Part shown: in pieces, positions 35,956 through 48,264 of the stretch
Layout of the letters: each line of letters starts with the position of its first letter
How positions within the stretch are numbered: the stretch's first letter is position 1
From: Botryotinia globosa
Taxonomy: Eukaryota > Ascomycota > Leotiomycetes > Helotiales > Sclerotiniaceae
Assembly (NCBI GenBank): GCA_014898425.1
Contig: RCSZ01000008.1
Location: 1,933,501 to 1,997,500, forward strand
DNA: 64,000 bases
Reading direction: 5' to 3'
Made by a program: the position numbers and the translations under genes
Notes under the pieces: model-generated
Told to the model about the DNA's origin: nothing
The model's database searches: none
Seen by the model: only the letters and a program-made list of their open reading frames with translations

Positions 35956-37352
35956 TCCCCAAGGAATTGGAAAATCTTCAGAAAGTTCATCTGCCGAACC
36001 GCCACTGGACGCTGTAGATTGCTGGTTGGTCTCTTAGTTCTAATAGTAATGAATCATGATCACATATATCTAGTTTTCCGTCCAAACACCCGACTAGAGG
36101 AACGAGAAGAAGGAGCTAGCCTTAATAGACATATAATGCATGATTAGAACGACGCCAGAGCCTTTAGGTATGGCTGGTCCAATGGTAACCATGTCCATTA
36201 AATAAAATCCATTTTTCAGAACGCTTGCTCGACGGTTCCCCACGAGTACCACAGGGTTACTAAGACTAAGAAAGTTAAGCTTTCAGTGCCGGGCTACCGC
36301 AGTGCCGATCAGTAAAATTCCTGACACTTGAAGCATGAAGATATAAAAACGATGAAGATCGTCACTCGGGGATATCCCGTTAATTTCGGGATGAAGAAGA
36401 AATGTTGTGTATACACTGTATACGATATATGCGAGATGCAGTATGTCTCGCTGACCTCAATACCTTCCTACAATGGTAACAGCTTCGTAATGAGTCCCAC
36501 CGCGAACACAACGACCAGATCAGTGCAGGTACGAAAGCGTAAAGAGAAGCAATCTGATTACGCTGCTTAGAAAACGTGGAGAGTAATCGCCTGCAGGACT
36601 TGGCATCCTTGAGTCGGGTTGTTGGTATCACAAGCTTTGATTTTGATTAGAAAGAGCTCTTGGAAGAATCGACGAAACTACGCAGAGTACCAAATCGCAA
36701 ACTACTCACTGGGCTCCCGATGAAGAGGTCATTCACTCCAAAGTTATCTCCAAGGTCTATCAGTGTTGTCAATATTCATGTTACCCGAGGGAGGATTACG
36801 CGTAACGAAGAGATTGTTGTAAGTATGCTTTGAACCTATTCGTTAAGAAATTTACGATTGAAAGAAAAATGGTGTAACGGATAGGAGAGTTGTTGAAGAA
36901 ATTCGCGTATCATGCCAAGGATTCATCCACCTGATCAACGTGCCCATCAATTTAATGCATGCACGATGCACAATGCTGGGATAACCTCATATTTACCCGT
37001 TTGGACAAACAGCGTAATTTATGTTATGACGACTACATTTATTCTTAGGCAATCGGATCGCAATAAATCGAATGCTGCACGACAACTACAAGATCACTTC
37101 CCAAATGTATCATGTCGATTCAATGCAAGATGAGTCCGAAATCCCAAGTTTCTTCCGAGCTTCAAGGTCTGACATTCCGAGATTTTCTTTTGACAGATTT
37201 CTTATTATATTAAATCGACAACACAACCATATGAAACTGTGGGTATCTTGCAATCCAATCCAACTCCAATGGCCGAAATGAACCGGGCCCCTCCCAATAA
37301 CTCCACTCACCACCATAAATTCATCAAAATATACTTGAGACTTCCTCTGAAA

Positions 37353-38106
37353 CTAGTCCAATACACTTCTAACCTCTTCTTCATAATTGGCAGCTTCGTC
37401 GAGTACTGGTGCAATACTAGGGTTTTCGCGTCCCCTCCAATTCTTACGTCCCTCCAAATCTTTCGAGCCGCCTGGCTTGCCATTCTTCCTTCTCTCTACT
37501 TTGCGAATGGCACCTTCTAAGCCCCTAAATTCAATTGTATTAGTCCGTTGTTCTCACAAACCAAATCTACCTACCTGGGTCCCGATGCTTTGGTGACGTA
37601 GCCTTGTCTTTCCAGCTCATCTGCCAACTCTACCTGATGATTATCGAGGAGTGAAGTATTGGGCACTACAATGAGGGGTACGTCGATTCGGAGTGCATCC
37701 AGAATTGTACCCGAACCTATAGCATCTCAACATCAGTCACTTTCTTAATGCAACGTAGTCGTTTGAGAGTCTACTAACCTGCGTGTGAAATCACTACACC
37801 TTCTAAACTCTCCCCTGTGCCATAAAATCCTCCCTTTTTACATTGTCGCATTTCGTGCCCTAAACCGTTACGGTCAAAATCGAACACTTCAATCTCGAGC
37901 CCAGATCCCTTCTCCGCTGGTATGTTGTTTTTCCAGTATTCGGCATCGGGCCCAGCTTGTACCCTCAATTTCGTATATCCTTCTTGAATTAGTGCCTGTA
38001 AAGTATGTGATGCGAACACTTCCTCGATGAGCTCTTTGAAAGGCGCAGTCGCGCCGACTGTAACGAAAGCGACCTTTGGCGGTGAGCCTTCTGGACTCAG
38101 CCCCAT
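37353..38106 (-). CDS. alg13: Alg13, catalytic subunit of UDP-GlcNAc transferase
   Basis: A three-exon model (38106-37779, 37716-37575, 37524-37353; introns 62 and 50 nt) gives 213 residues, the usual size. It starts [20 protein letters not shown] with the GT28-type V-T-V-G-A-T motif. It continues with [32 protein letters not shown] and [20 protein letters not shown], the UDP-GlcNAc-binding half typical of Alg13. With membrane-bound Alg14 it adds the second GlcNAc to dolichol-PP-GlcNAc on the cytosolic ER face. The last exon is basic and less conserved. It is divergent to rsm24 with 289 bp between the start codons. Confidence 0.93.
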
Positions 38107-38395
38107 GACTGGACGATGGGAATAATAATTAGCTAGCGATTGAGCTCCGTGTTAAGTCTGGATTTCTACCAGTGCTGTTAAAAGTAGATTATTGGATCTT
38201 GGACGTCTGTGTCTAAATGATCGCAACTCCCGGATTAATTGATTGATCTGCTTCGGTGCTTGGAGATTTTCCGAAGTACGATTTAGGTGGGATGTCAATC
38301 CACTAATCTCTGATAGGTTAGGGCCAAATTGTTTATTTCGGGACGATTTCCATCTGGAGATTGAACATTCAGAAGAGTCAGCCATAACCACCACA
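38107..38395. promoter_or_regulatory. Short divergent promoter shared by alg13 and rsm24
   Basis: Only 289 bp separate the two start codons, so both core promoters must lie here or overlap the leaders. No strong TATA box is visible. Confidence 0.6.
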
Positions 38396-39548
38396 ATGGC
38401 CACGGCCCTACAAAGTCTGCGTATGACAGCGCGATGCTGCTCATGTAGAAGTATTCCCTCCAGATACACCAATAAGTCAATTGCCCAAAGGAGGTTATTT
38501 TCAATCACGTCAAGGCAATATAAAATCGATCCAAAATTTAAGGAACTCCAGGAAACCGAACCAGACGAGGATGAATTCATGGAAGAGATTGACGAATTGT
38601 TTGAGAATGCGGGCGCTCGACATGCAAATAACCTACCATCATATGGATTTGACGAGGGTGTGAAGAAGAAGCTGAAGCCTACCTTTCTAAATATGGGAGA
38701 TCCAGAACCGTTTGATGAGGACGACAGAGAGGATGACCACGATGATATCACGACTTTAGCGCATATGGAATTGGAGCAGGTTCGAGAAATTAGACATTAC
38801 AATAGGTTGGCAGCTTGGGAAATGCCAATGTTGAGCAGTGAGTTCATTTCACATTTGCATGAAGGGACAAACCCAGAACATGGCTTTTTTCTAACTAGTG
38901 ATATATAGAATTGGCAAAACCATTCGTACCGCCTTCAGCTGAAACTCCTTTACGATTCAGATATACTTCATACATGGGCGAACAACATCCAGCAGAGAAG
39001 AAAGTTGTCATGGAGTTTTGTCCTGCAGATATGCCAGGACTAACAGAAGTCCAAACGGATAAACTCAGAAAATTGGTTGGGCCAAGACTTAACCCAGAAA
39101 CGGATATTGTTAAAATGAGTTGTGAAATGTACCCATCACAGGCCCAAAACAAGAGATATCTTGGTGATATGGTTGATTCATTGTTGGCAGAAGCAAAGGT
39201 ATGTGATATGTTGTTTAGATACTCGTGAACTAACATAATAACAAACAGACTGGCGATACTTTCGAAGATATTCCATTAGATACACGCCATCACGTTTTCA
39301 AAGTGAAGCCGAGATTCCCTGTAGAATGGAGATTAACAAAAGAGAGGAAGCAAGAACTGGCAGGCTATCGCCAGAAGATGATGGAGACAGACTTGAATCG
39401 AGAAACCCTTGGTCAACTTGTGGATGGAGTTGAAACGATTCGACACAGATTGGCTAATCCAATAGCCAAGGAACCGGTTCCTGAAACTGTTGCGGCTGGC
39501 GGAAGGATAATCGGGAACAAGATGGTTGGGGTCAAGAGGATAGTATAA
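38396..39548 (+). CDS. rsm24: Mitochondrial small-subunit ribosomal protein Rsm24 (mS35)
   Basis: A three-exon model (38396-38837, 38909-39198, 39249-39548; introns 71 and 50 nt) gives 343 residues. The N-terminus is Arg/Ser-rich without acidic residues (MATALQSLRMTARCCSCRS, then RRLFSITSRQY), a likely mitochondrial presequence. An acidic linker precedes the conserved part with AAWEMPMLSKLAKPF, PLRFRYTSYMGEQHPAEKKV, KMSCEMYPSQAQNKRYLGD and HHVFKVKPRFPVEWRLTKER. The family is the fungal mitoribosomal 37S protein Rsm24, related to metazoan MRPS35. Confidence 0.92.
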
Positions 39549-40097
39549 AAGTCACTGCAAAATATGTAAGATATTGTATGTACAGATTAAGCCATCTAAA
39601 TTGGAGGGGGCCACGATAGTTGGTTGACATGTAGGGGACAAAGCAAGTGATACCAACGGTTTGATAGCTAGGTAGCCTAATGTAGGCGTCGTCCGTACAT
39701 TGGGTCGAACAATTTGTATTTCCGACTCGGAGCAATTCTAAATTTCCAAAATGTGAAATTTACGGACGGAATTAGACTGTTTCCCGAGTCGCAACTCGCA
39801 AGGCACATGTGAAATTGTAAATATAGTTGTGAGGCATTATATTGCCCCGACCCCGCTGATCTTTATGGCCGGATAAGACAACCTGCCTCGGTTTAGATTA
39901 CTGAACTAAGGTTAATTGACAGGAACACCAAGAGCTTCGAACTGTAACGATTAGCCAGTTGGTCGACTCACTTCTACTTTTATAAGTGTTCTTTATAATT
40001 GCTCTCCATACCTTTGGAACACTTTGATTCTTCAACAGTTTTTCAATCACGTCGACCATAAAATACTCTCGCAGGGTCCTTGGTCATAAAATAAACA
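39549..40097. promoter_or_regulatory. Promoter region of the aldehyde dehydrogenase gene
   Basis: Contains the end of the rsm24 transcript and, at 39980-39986, TTATAAG about 115 bp upstream of ATG 40098, a plausible TATA element. Confidence 0.45.
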
Positions 40098-41998
40098 ATG
40101 TCGTCAATTAAGATAGCTCCATTCGAGCCTAGCTCACTCGAATCTATTCCCACCACAGTCAAGCTCCTACGAACTACCTTTCGTTCACAAAAAACGAAAC
40201 CACTTGAATACCGTCTGAAGCAACTTCGCAAGCTGTATTGGGCCATTGTCGATAATAGTGATGCTCTTGTCGAGGCAGAGAAGAGCGATCTCGGGAAACC
40301 CGCTTTCGAAACTTTTCTTACGGAAACGGAATGGATGAAAAATGATATTGTATTTGTTTGCAAGAACTTGAAGAAATGGATGAAGGACGAGGCTGCTCCA
40401 GATATGGCTCTTCAAAATACCTTATTCAGCCCTAGAATTCGAAAGGAACCTTTGGGCACGGCTTTGGTCATCGGTGCATTCAACTTCCCAGTTCAATTGT
40501 CTTTGGGCCCATTTGTTGGAGCTATCGCTGCAGGATGTACAGCTGTGTTGAAGCCCTCTGAGCAGTCACCCAAGACTGCCATGGTTTTGAAGAAGATCAT
40601 TGAAGAAAGTCTCGATCCAGAGGCATATATAGTGGTCAATGGAGCTGTTCCCGAGACGACAGCTTTGTTGAACGAGAAATGGGATAAGATCTTCTACACC
40701 GGAGGTGAAACGGTGGGAACCATTATTGCAAAGAAGGCTGCGGAAACCTTGACGCCAGTTGCTTTGGAGCTTGGTGGTAAAAATCCAGCTATCATATCGA
40801 AGAATGCGGATCCCAATCTTGCGGCCAGAAGATTATTATGGGGTAAGATTTTTAATGCCGGACAGGTTTGCATTGGCCAAAATTATGTCATGGTGGAAAA
40901 GGAAATCTTAGATGCTTTTATCGAGCAACTTGGAATTGCCTATAAAGAATTCTTTCCTAAGGGCGCCAAAGCAAGTCCCGATTATGGCCGAATTGTCAAC
41001 AACAGACAATTTTTACGAATCAAAAAGATGCTTGATAACACAGGAGGAAAGATCCTGCTTGGTGGGGAATTGGATGAAGCCGAGAATTTCATTGCGCCAA
41101 CGGTGGTTCTGGTTGATAGTCCAAAAGATTCGATGTTGGTGGATGAATCTTTCGGTCCATTGATTCCTATCCTACCAGTTGATAGTCTTGATGAAGCTAT
41201 CAATATCGCTCATGATATTCATTCAACTCCATTGGGTTTCTATCCATTTGGAACAAAGGAAGAAACTGACAAGAGTATGTATAATTTTCACATTGTATTT
41301 GGCCCGTTATTTGTGCATCTAGGAGGAGACGTTTCCTAGACAGTGCTTTCTTCTCTAGATCAGAGATTTGGACGACAAATGATATGATATTTGAACTCCA
41401 TAGGTATACAGATAGTTCTGTGTTTGCAATCGTCCTCGTCTTTACAAACTCTGTCTATGACTATATTCATGAAAAACAATGTCAAGTGACAGATTTCATA
41501 ACCACTATACGCAAATCAATTATCCGTTGACGTGCCTTACTAACATCTCAACCAGTGCTTGGCAGCATTACATCTGGCGGTGCTACTGTCAACGATGCTT
41601 TCTTCCACGGCTCAATGCAAACTCTTCCATTCGGAGGAGTAGGAACTAGTGGAACTGGCTGTTATCGAGGCGAGCAATCCTTCCTCGCCTTCACCCATCT
41701 CCGTTCTGTTGTCACTACCCCTAGCTGGGTCGAAAAAATGCTCAATGTTCGCTACCCACCATATACCGATGCCAAACTTGCCCAATTCCTCAAATCCAGT
41801 AGGCAGAAACCAAACTTCGATAGGGAAGGTAATGAGGTTAGAGGATTGAGTTATTGGCTGGGAATTGTGACAAGTCTTGGTGGTGAGGGAGTCAAGAGTG
41901 TGCTTGTTAGGTGGGCAGTTCTTGCTTTCATTACTTATGGATCGAAGAAAGTTTGGGGTTTGAAATTTGGTAGCGGGTTGCCTTCTTACTTGAAATGA
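40098..41998 (+). CDS. hfd1: Membrane-anchored fatty aldehyde dehydrogenase (Hfd1/ALDH3 type)
   Basis: A two-exon model (40098-41274, 41556-41998; intron 281 nt) gives 539 residues, close to yeast Hfd1. ALDH landmarks: ALVIGAFNFPVQLSLGP (NAD fold), the general-base Glu in LELGGKNP, the nucleophile Cys in NAGQVCIGQN, DESFGPLIPILP and, after the intron, SITSGGATVNDAFFH and LPFGGVGTSGTGCY. The C-terminus has a hydrophobic stretch (VLVRWAVLAFITYGSKK) like the tail anchor of fatty aldehyde dehydrogenases on ER, mitochondria or lipid droplets. It oxidises long-chain aldehydes to acids. The intron is long for this window, and a smaller exon inside it cannot be excluded, though the joined protein lacks no conserved block. 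Confidence 0.9.
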
Positions 41999-44236
41999 TT
42001 TGATTATTTCTAATTGAGAATCCTGTTTGATTGACTCACAGAGAACGGAAGGAGTGGTCATTTTGCTTTACTTTATTTCCCCCTTTTAGCACATTCGTTT
42101 CTGCTCAAGAGCAAGTAGCTTTAGCAATTTCAATTTCACATGATCAATTCACACTCAACCACGAACATTTTACTAACCCACCATTGGTGGCCTCGAAGAT
42201 TGAAAAGGCAATGTGATTTTTATCTTCAATGTGAATGTTGCATATCGCAATCTCTTGGAGATTCTTGGTAGTTACGTTTCTGGTCGGGAAGATGCAGGTA
42301 AACAAGACCAGCCAAGGGGCCTTGCGAGAACTGAAATGGACTGGAGGGTGGAGATTGATGTCTTGTTGCATATCGAGATTCCTTGGGATTTAAGTTTTTT
42401 TCTTTGTTTTGCGTGGTGATGGCGTGGTGCCAAGGGGGTTTTATCGCCAAGCTGTGTTTTTTTTTTCCATCGCCTGGACAGGCCGATTGCGTCTGTGTGT
42501 TTGACTTGCGTCAAAGGATAAAATATTTTTAATTTATTTCATCAAAATCAAAGGCTGTTGTAACATTTCATGTATTTGTAAAATCGATGTTCGATTAGAT
42601 GGACATCGGGTTGAGTATTTAAAAATCTATATGAGGTTATCCATCTATCAGTTTTACCAACACTACCAAAACCAAAATGCAGTCCAACCACACTAACCTG
42701 CTGCCAAGAGAAATTGGAACATCAACGCCAAGTAACCTTATATCATTGCGCAACGCATGCTTGCAGATTCCGGATGGTTACGGCTGCGGACGCGGATATC
42801 CGAGTCACACGAATGAAACCGCATTCGTGTCACCGAGTAGAACTTCTCGGGCGAGTGGAATAGAGATAGGGAGATTTTAGAAGATATCAGGAATCGGGAG
42901 GAATAGGGGAGTTGGGGAGAAGGGAGGATGTGTTTTGTTGCACGTCGAACGATAAGTGATGGGCTGGGCGAGAATGGATCGTGGTTTGAGGAGAGGAGAG
43001 GAGGGTCAGTGTGCTGGGCGGGATTATGAGGTGGAAGGATCTTGTTTTGTAGGTTGAAAATATGGGAGGTTTGATGGAGTGTTCTGGGTTTCTATTCATG
43101 GGGTGTTGTGTTCGTATTGTTATTGATTTGTTGCCTCGTTCTAGATTTCGATATTTAGGGTGTGTATGTTTTGATAGCAGGTTCTTGATCAGGAAGTCCT
43201 GAGGGGAAGTTGAGAACCGCGAAAGAGGGGCGTCGAGTTCAAAATATGGCATTGGAGATTTAGAAATGGGGGCATCAGAAGCTGACGAGAGACTGTCTTT
43301 CAGATGACGTTGTTTTTTGAAAACTTACTACGCTGAGAAGCTATGCTTCAAATCTGGTTCGCGAAATTATTTCCTCGGAAGAAAGATGCTTGTTCATGTA
43401 CAGAAGCTGTCTATTTTGGCTAAAAATTGCCAATAGTCTCAGTGCAGCTATAACTGAGGAAAATCTCCCAAAGTCTCTCAGCATGGCAAGTTTTTGTGGA
43501 TGCAATTTCTCTTCACTTCATATACGCGTTCTTGTATAAAGCCTTTGAGTGGATGAGATCCCATCGAGTTTAATATGTCGCAGAATCTAGGTTGCTATCG
43601 AATACCGATCGGTTCGTCTCCAAAGACATGAGACGATGAATGCTATATGTAAGTTTAAATGAAGATGAGAACTTTTCCCACTCTCCTATAGTGTGCTATT
43701 ACAACTTGGCCAACCTATGTCGACCGCAATCGTTTATGTACTAGGGATCCACTGGGTTGGAAGAATACGGAAAGCAAAAGCTGTTCCTTGAGGAGAAATA
43801 GGGGCGTGGTGCCATAAATACAAATCAATGTTTTTGCAGAAATGAACGTGAGGAGGGTGACCAATGGGTGACGACAAAACGAGTCTAGAAGTGGTCATTT
43901 GGAAGAAGATGATCATGCGGGGTTTGAGTGAATATCAACTTAGACGTCGAGGGGTAATTGAACATGCTTCCATCATTCTTCTAATCTCAATCTTCTACGA
44001 ACTCTAATCACCGTCCATACTCTGAATTTGTTTAGATCTTGATCATTAAGCTGCGTTAATGAGCATATTCATCGAAGTCTCCAGGTCTTTGTCGATGTTC
44101 CACTGTACACTGTCTTCTACATATTTCGTTGTTTTCCAAGTGCCTTGAGGTCTTTTGCGGTCTTTTACAGTGCTTTGCAGTCAAAATCATTCATTCACAG
44201 CTAAAGCTATTTGGGCTCTGCAATCAGTATTAAAGT
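41999..44236. other. Intergenic region of 2.2 kb
   Basis: No strong gene. One short open frame with promoter-like surroundings (42677-42880) is listed separately. The remainder shows scattered open stretches without domains. Confidence 0.45.
42677..42880 (+). CDS. Possible small protein of 67 residues
   Basis: An unspliced frame starts in a good context (ACCAAAATG) and is preceded, about 60 bp upstream, by an A/T-rich TATA-like stretch (TATTTAAAAATC). The product (MQSNHTNLLPREIG to IEIGRF) is Ser/Thr/Gly-rich, with no signal peptide, membrane segment or known domain. It may be chance; only expression or conservation would settle it. Confidence 0.25.
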   Translation: MQSNHTNLLPREIGTSTPSNLISLRNACLQIPDGYGCGRGYPSHTNETAFVSPSRTSRASGIEIGRF

Positions 44237-46321
44237 ATGCCTAATATACTTGGTGCGGGACTTCGATGGCTCAAAGGGGAGAAAGGGAAATCTTTCAAGG
44301 AACCTACAGAAGCTTGCGTAGGGCCAGATGTGATCGAGAGCAGGTAGGCATCTTGATTATGTTTGAAATCATTTGCCTCTATTTGAATAATCAAAAATCG
44401 ATGACCCTATCTTGTTGGCTTCTTCCCTACCCATCTATACCTTCGCTGACAATCTATTTGCAGGAGGTTACACCAAATGGCTCGTAACATGGGATTGGAG
44501 AGTGACAGTGAAGAAGAACGTCTGAATAATCGTACCGTCAGGTCAGAAAGACACCACGAGAGAGTTAAACATCGTCCCTCTCCTGAAAAACATAATCAAG
44601 AGGGTTCATCTAGAAGTGGTACAATGATTGATTATGGTAAGACGGATGGATATCAGAGGTCAATATGGCTCAAGGACGGAGACCATTCGTCAGACTCAGA
44701 TCGACTACCTAGGCATGATTCCCCTCAGGTGAAAAATACAAGGAAGAGTTCTGATTACCCAAATACCAATCTGGGGCCAAGTGGAAAACCATGGGGTCAA
44801 CAACGTTCTTTTTCACAGTCAGCTCCCGATGACTATTCAATAACCTACAAGAGTTTTGGAAATTCGCATGTGGGAAGTCCAAGAGAAGCTGCTGAATTAT
44901 CGACATCGGCCAATTCCTCTGAATATGTGCCTCACGTAGATAGAAGTGCACACGAGAGTAACAATCGGCGAGGACCTCTATATCCCAGTCAACGACCACC
45001 GTCGCCTCATTTGAAATTTGACCCTGTGCGAGACGCTGCTGCACAAAACGATGTAATCTCTCGCCGTCATTCAAATTATGAAGCACCTATCTCACCTCGC
45101 GTCATTCCTGCAAGAAAGCCTGTGCCACATTCCAATTTGAAGCATCCATCAATAGCAATAAAGGAAGCAAAAGAATTCAATTCTAGACACCTAGCAGAAC
45201 TAGAAATTATCAATCGTCGTAATGAGGAAGAGGTTCTTCGACAGCGAAGAGCGAGAAAACTTATCAACAGCCCTCAGGAAAGTGAGGAATCAGATGAAGA
45301 TTACTACGGAGATACGCCCAGAGGACGACGTCAACACGAGGAGGATAAGAGACTCTTCAAGAATTACCAAGCACGTCAAAGAGAAGGCAAACTACTACCT
45401 CCCCCATTACCTCCGAAACTGCCCCTAAGTCTCAACCACCACCCAAGTCCACCATCCAGGTCAGCCGCATTACCTCCTGAGTTTCCGATTCCATCTTGGC
45501 CTACATCGTTAATGAGAGACGAACCCCAAAATTCCTGGCCCAGTCATATGAAATCTTCTCCAGATCATCGTACGAAAATAGGCATGCCTCCACCACGACG
45601 CACTGCCGTCTCCCCCAGCACATGGGAAAACAACCCCAGAGCTCCACCCTACCCCGTCTCTCCCCACAATTACCATCTCAACGGATATAACAATCAGAAC
45701 GATGTTCAGAAACGTGCAGTGCATGATGCTTTTAAAGATATGATGCTACATGGACACGAAAGAATCGCAGGTCCCACCCCTCCTACTTTCCGGAGTTCGT
45801 ATCCGGATGCAGTGGAGTTGTCGGGTGTTAGTCCGGAGATACGAAGGGATGGAATGAGAAGAAATACAGCTGGTGGAAATGAAGTCCTCGGTGACAGGTC
45901 ACAAAGGCCTGAATTTGCGGTAAGAATAGATATGGGTATATACCGTCCAGCCGCAATTCAGGAAACGGAAGAGGAACGTGCCGGGGGTGGTATATCAGGT
46001 GCTGAGCGAATGGAGACAATTGGAGATCGAAGAAGAGAGAGATTAGTTCCGGAAATGCGTGTTCAGCACCCTACTCCAATTACAAGTCTGCGGGAGCTAC
46101 ATGGTGTGAATATTGGGAGGAAGAGAAGGAGTGCAGAGATTGAACGGTTGGTAGCCCCGAGATCCGATCATGGAGAGCGCAGGAAGCATGAAAAACATGA
46201 AAAACATGAAAAGCATAGAAAGCATGAGAAGCATGAGAAGCATGAGAAGCATGAGGTAATTATAAGCGGGGGACGCTATTTCCAAGGAGCAGACGGAAAA
46301 TGGGAGAAAAAGAAGTGGTAG
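44237..46321 (+). CDS. Disordered, Arg/Pro/Ser-rich protein with KHE-repeat tail
   Basis: A two-exon model (44237-44343, 44464-46321; intron 120 nt) gives 654 residues. The reading is joined at AGC AG|G AGG with a GTAGGC donor and GCAG acceptor. Alternatively ATG 44477 at the start of exon 2 is used (614 residues). The sequence is highly polar: Ser/Arg-rich blocks, Pro-rich segments (LPPPLPPKLPLSLNHHPSPP), and a short charged helix-like part (EIINRRNEEEVLRQRRARKL). Close to the end is an array of about seven KHE/KHR units (EKHEKHEKHRKHEKHEKHEK), followed by ISGGRYFQGADGKWEKKKW. No catalytic domain is visible. I do not recognise the family; it is probably nuclear or scaffold-like. Confidence 0.75.
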
Positions 46322-47309
46322 AGAAGAAGAGTATGATTATGGCTATGAGAAGGTAGGTAAGCTGAAGTTGCACGTATTTGATTCATGGGCATGCTTCCAT
46401 TGAACATGAAATATGGGAATCGGATTCGGCGTAGATAGCATCTCAATAATAATATTGCCTTTAGGTGTCGAAAGATAGGTAGTATAGGTAGATACATAGT
46501 TCAAGCATCATAATATCAGGGATAAACATCGCTACATGCAATTTTCACAATTGATACACAATCTGTAACACTCAAAATGGCAACTAGATAAAGGTTGATA
46601 GGTGCAGAAGATTGAATCATCGATTAAGACTTACTACAAGATGATTCGAGAGTGAAGAGCAAGGAGAGGCCTGTGTTAAGAAAGTCGACTAGAGAAGTTA
46701 GCAACGGTTAAACTCGACAATAGATTCGGTAATTAGCAACGAGAGTACAAATTCATGGGATGAATTCAAAGTCAAGTTACGGATATGACCACACTCGTAC
46801 CATATATGTTCATTTCTCGTGTATTCGAAATGCATCAAATGAGGCCAGAGAATGAGCATACCACCTGAAGATTGATCCTCAACTGGATTCCCTAGAGAGG
46901 TCACACTTGAGTATATGTGCTAGAATTTCGTTTTGTTCAGGAAATGATTACTCTCTAGTGCAGTATGAGTTGATTGAAATGGAGGAGAAAGGAGTGATAT
47001 TTGAAAAATCAATCGATTGGATCGAAGCCACCAAATGGGATCTATATTATCGTTATTCCTTCAAGACAGCTTCTACTGCAATTATCTTTTAGGAAGAGAG
47101 ATTATGTAGTATCTACTCAAAGCAAAAGAGAGATTGGAATACACAGAAACTCCAAGTCCAGGCGAAGAAGTAAGATTCAATATACCATCAATACATCCTC
47201 ATCCCCAACAGAACAGCACCCGCGACGGCAGCTCACCAATCAACCCATCCATTCCATCAAATCATGCACGCTCAAGATAATCCATATCCCAACTCCCTCC
47301 ACCTCTCCA
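46322..47309. other. Intergenic, no gene recognised
   Basis: About 1 kb between the convergent KHE-repeat gene and the small membrane-protein gene. Only chance-like open stretches are present. Confidence 0.45.
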
Positions 47310-47787
47310 TCAAATACTCTCCTCGCCATCGAAACTCGCGACTCTCCCCTCCACCTCTCCATCTATGCCCCTTCCACCACTCTCCAAATCCATCATTCTA
47401 ATCGCGTTCCTATCCGCCGGTACCTCTCGATCTCGATTCCCATCTGCATTCCTATCTCCAAGGAAACGCGATGATAGACCGCGAATAGCAGACGCAATTT
47501 GATTCAAGGAAATCTCGATCCAGCAACCGATAATCCACAGGTCGTCTCTAAGTTTTGGGAGAAGTAGACTAGCTAGGAGCTTGAAATAAAGTAGAAGGTC
47601 AGCGCTGATACTTAGTAGACATGAAGGATGAGTAAAAAATAGAAGTTCGGTATTCTCTGAAACTTGGATTTCCAGGGAATACTTATAAGTCACTTATATT
47701 GTTATATGTGCAACTTACCAAAATCGTAAGAAGAATCAGAAGGAATACCAAGCTAGCACCCTGGATAGTATTAAAATAGGGATTCAT
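47310..47787 (-). CDS. Possible small single-pass membrane protein (spliced)
   Basis: A two-exon model (47787-47719, 47579-47310; intron 139 nt with GTAAGT donor, a GCTGAC branch-like site and a CAAG acceptor) gives 112 residues. The junction fuses two hydrophobic stretches into one strong membrane segment (ASLVFLLILLTILLLASLLL), followed by PKLRDDLWIIGCWIEISLNQ and a charged, Arg/Asp/Gly-rich C-terminus. Without splicing neither part looks like a protein. No family is recognised. An overlapping plus-strand frame (47001-47474) looks less credible because it lacks domain character. Confidence 0.5.
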
Positions 47788-48237
47788 GATGACGTATACT
47801 ACTTTTGTGTTATTGATCGATTGTTTCGTTGCCGATTTCTTTGCGAAATTTTCGAATCGTGAGTTTCTTCGAAATGGTGTGGGTTGTGTAAGTGATCCTG
47901 TGTCTGCAAATTTTATCTACACACTAATTACCTACATACTATCTACCTATCCAGATACCTCAATTTTCCTCCATAGAAAGCGGGATTTTAGGCTGGGAAT
48001 TAGGAATATAAACGATTCTGCTGTTCTTTCCGCTGCTCTGATATTAGCGCTCTTTGCATAGGAACGAACTTCATAGTATTATTTCCCTGCAGCTGTTTGG
48101 GAGGGTTATTGTGAGTCACAAGTATCAGTTTTAAAATAAAGAATCTATCTATAGCTCTGATTATATATTCTATATATGATTTGTCTCTGGTTAAGATGTT
48201 AACAATGTTGGATCAGTAGATACTTGTAAAAAAAATC

Positions 48238-48264
48238 TCGCTTCGAGGAACCCCTTCGAAGCGA
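48238..48264. repeat. Hairpin with TCGCTTCGA arms
   Basis: TCGCTTCGAGG (48238-48248), five bases, then CTTCGAAGCGA (48254-48264), complementary at 10 of 11 positions. It is flanked by A runs on both sides (AAAAAAA and AAAAATT). Confidence 0.7.

Larger units (their letters stand above)
35525..37352. other. Intergenic between oxdC and alg13
   Basis: About 1.8 kb containing the oxdC promoter and the 3' side of alg13. Several short open stretches exist, but none shows a recognisable domain or a convincing splice pattern. Confidence 0.45.

Noticed and set aside
35642..37316. Several 60-80-codon frames between oxdC and alg13
   Set aside because: No conserved blocks, no convincing splice partners, and frames on both strands overlap one another.
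47001..47474. 157-codon plus-strand frame
   Set aside because: Low-complexity Ser/Pro/Ile product with no domain; the antisense spliced model explains the same bases better.
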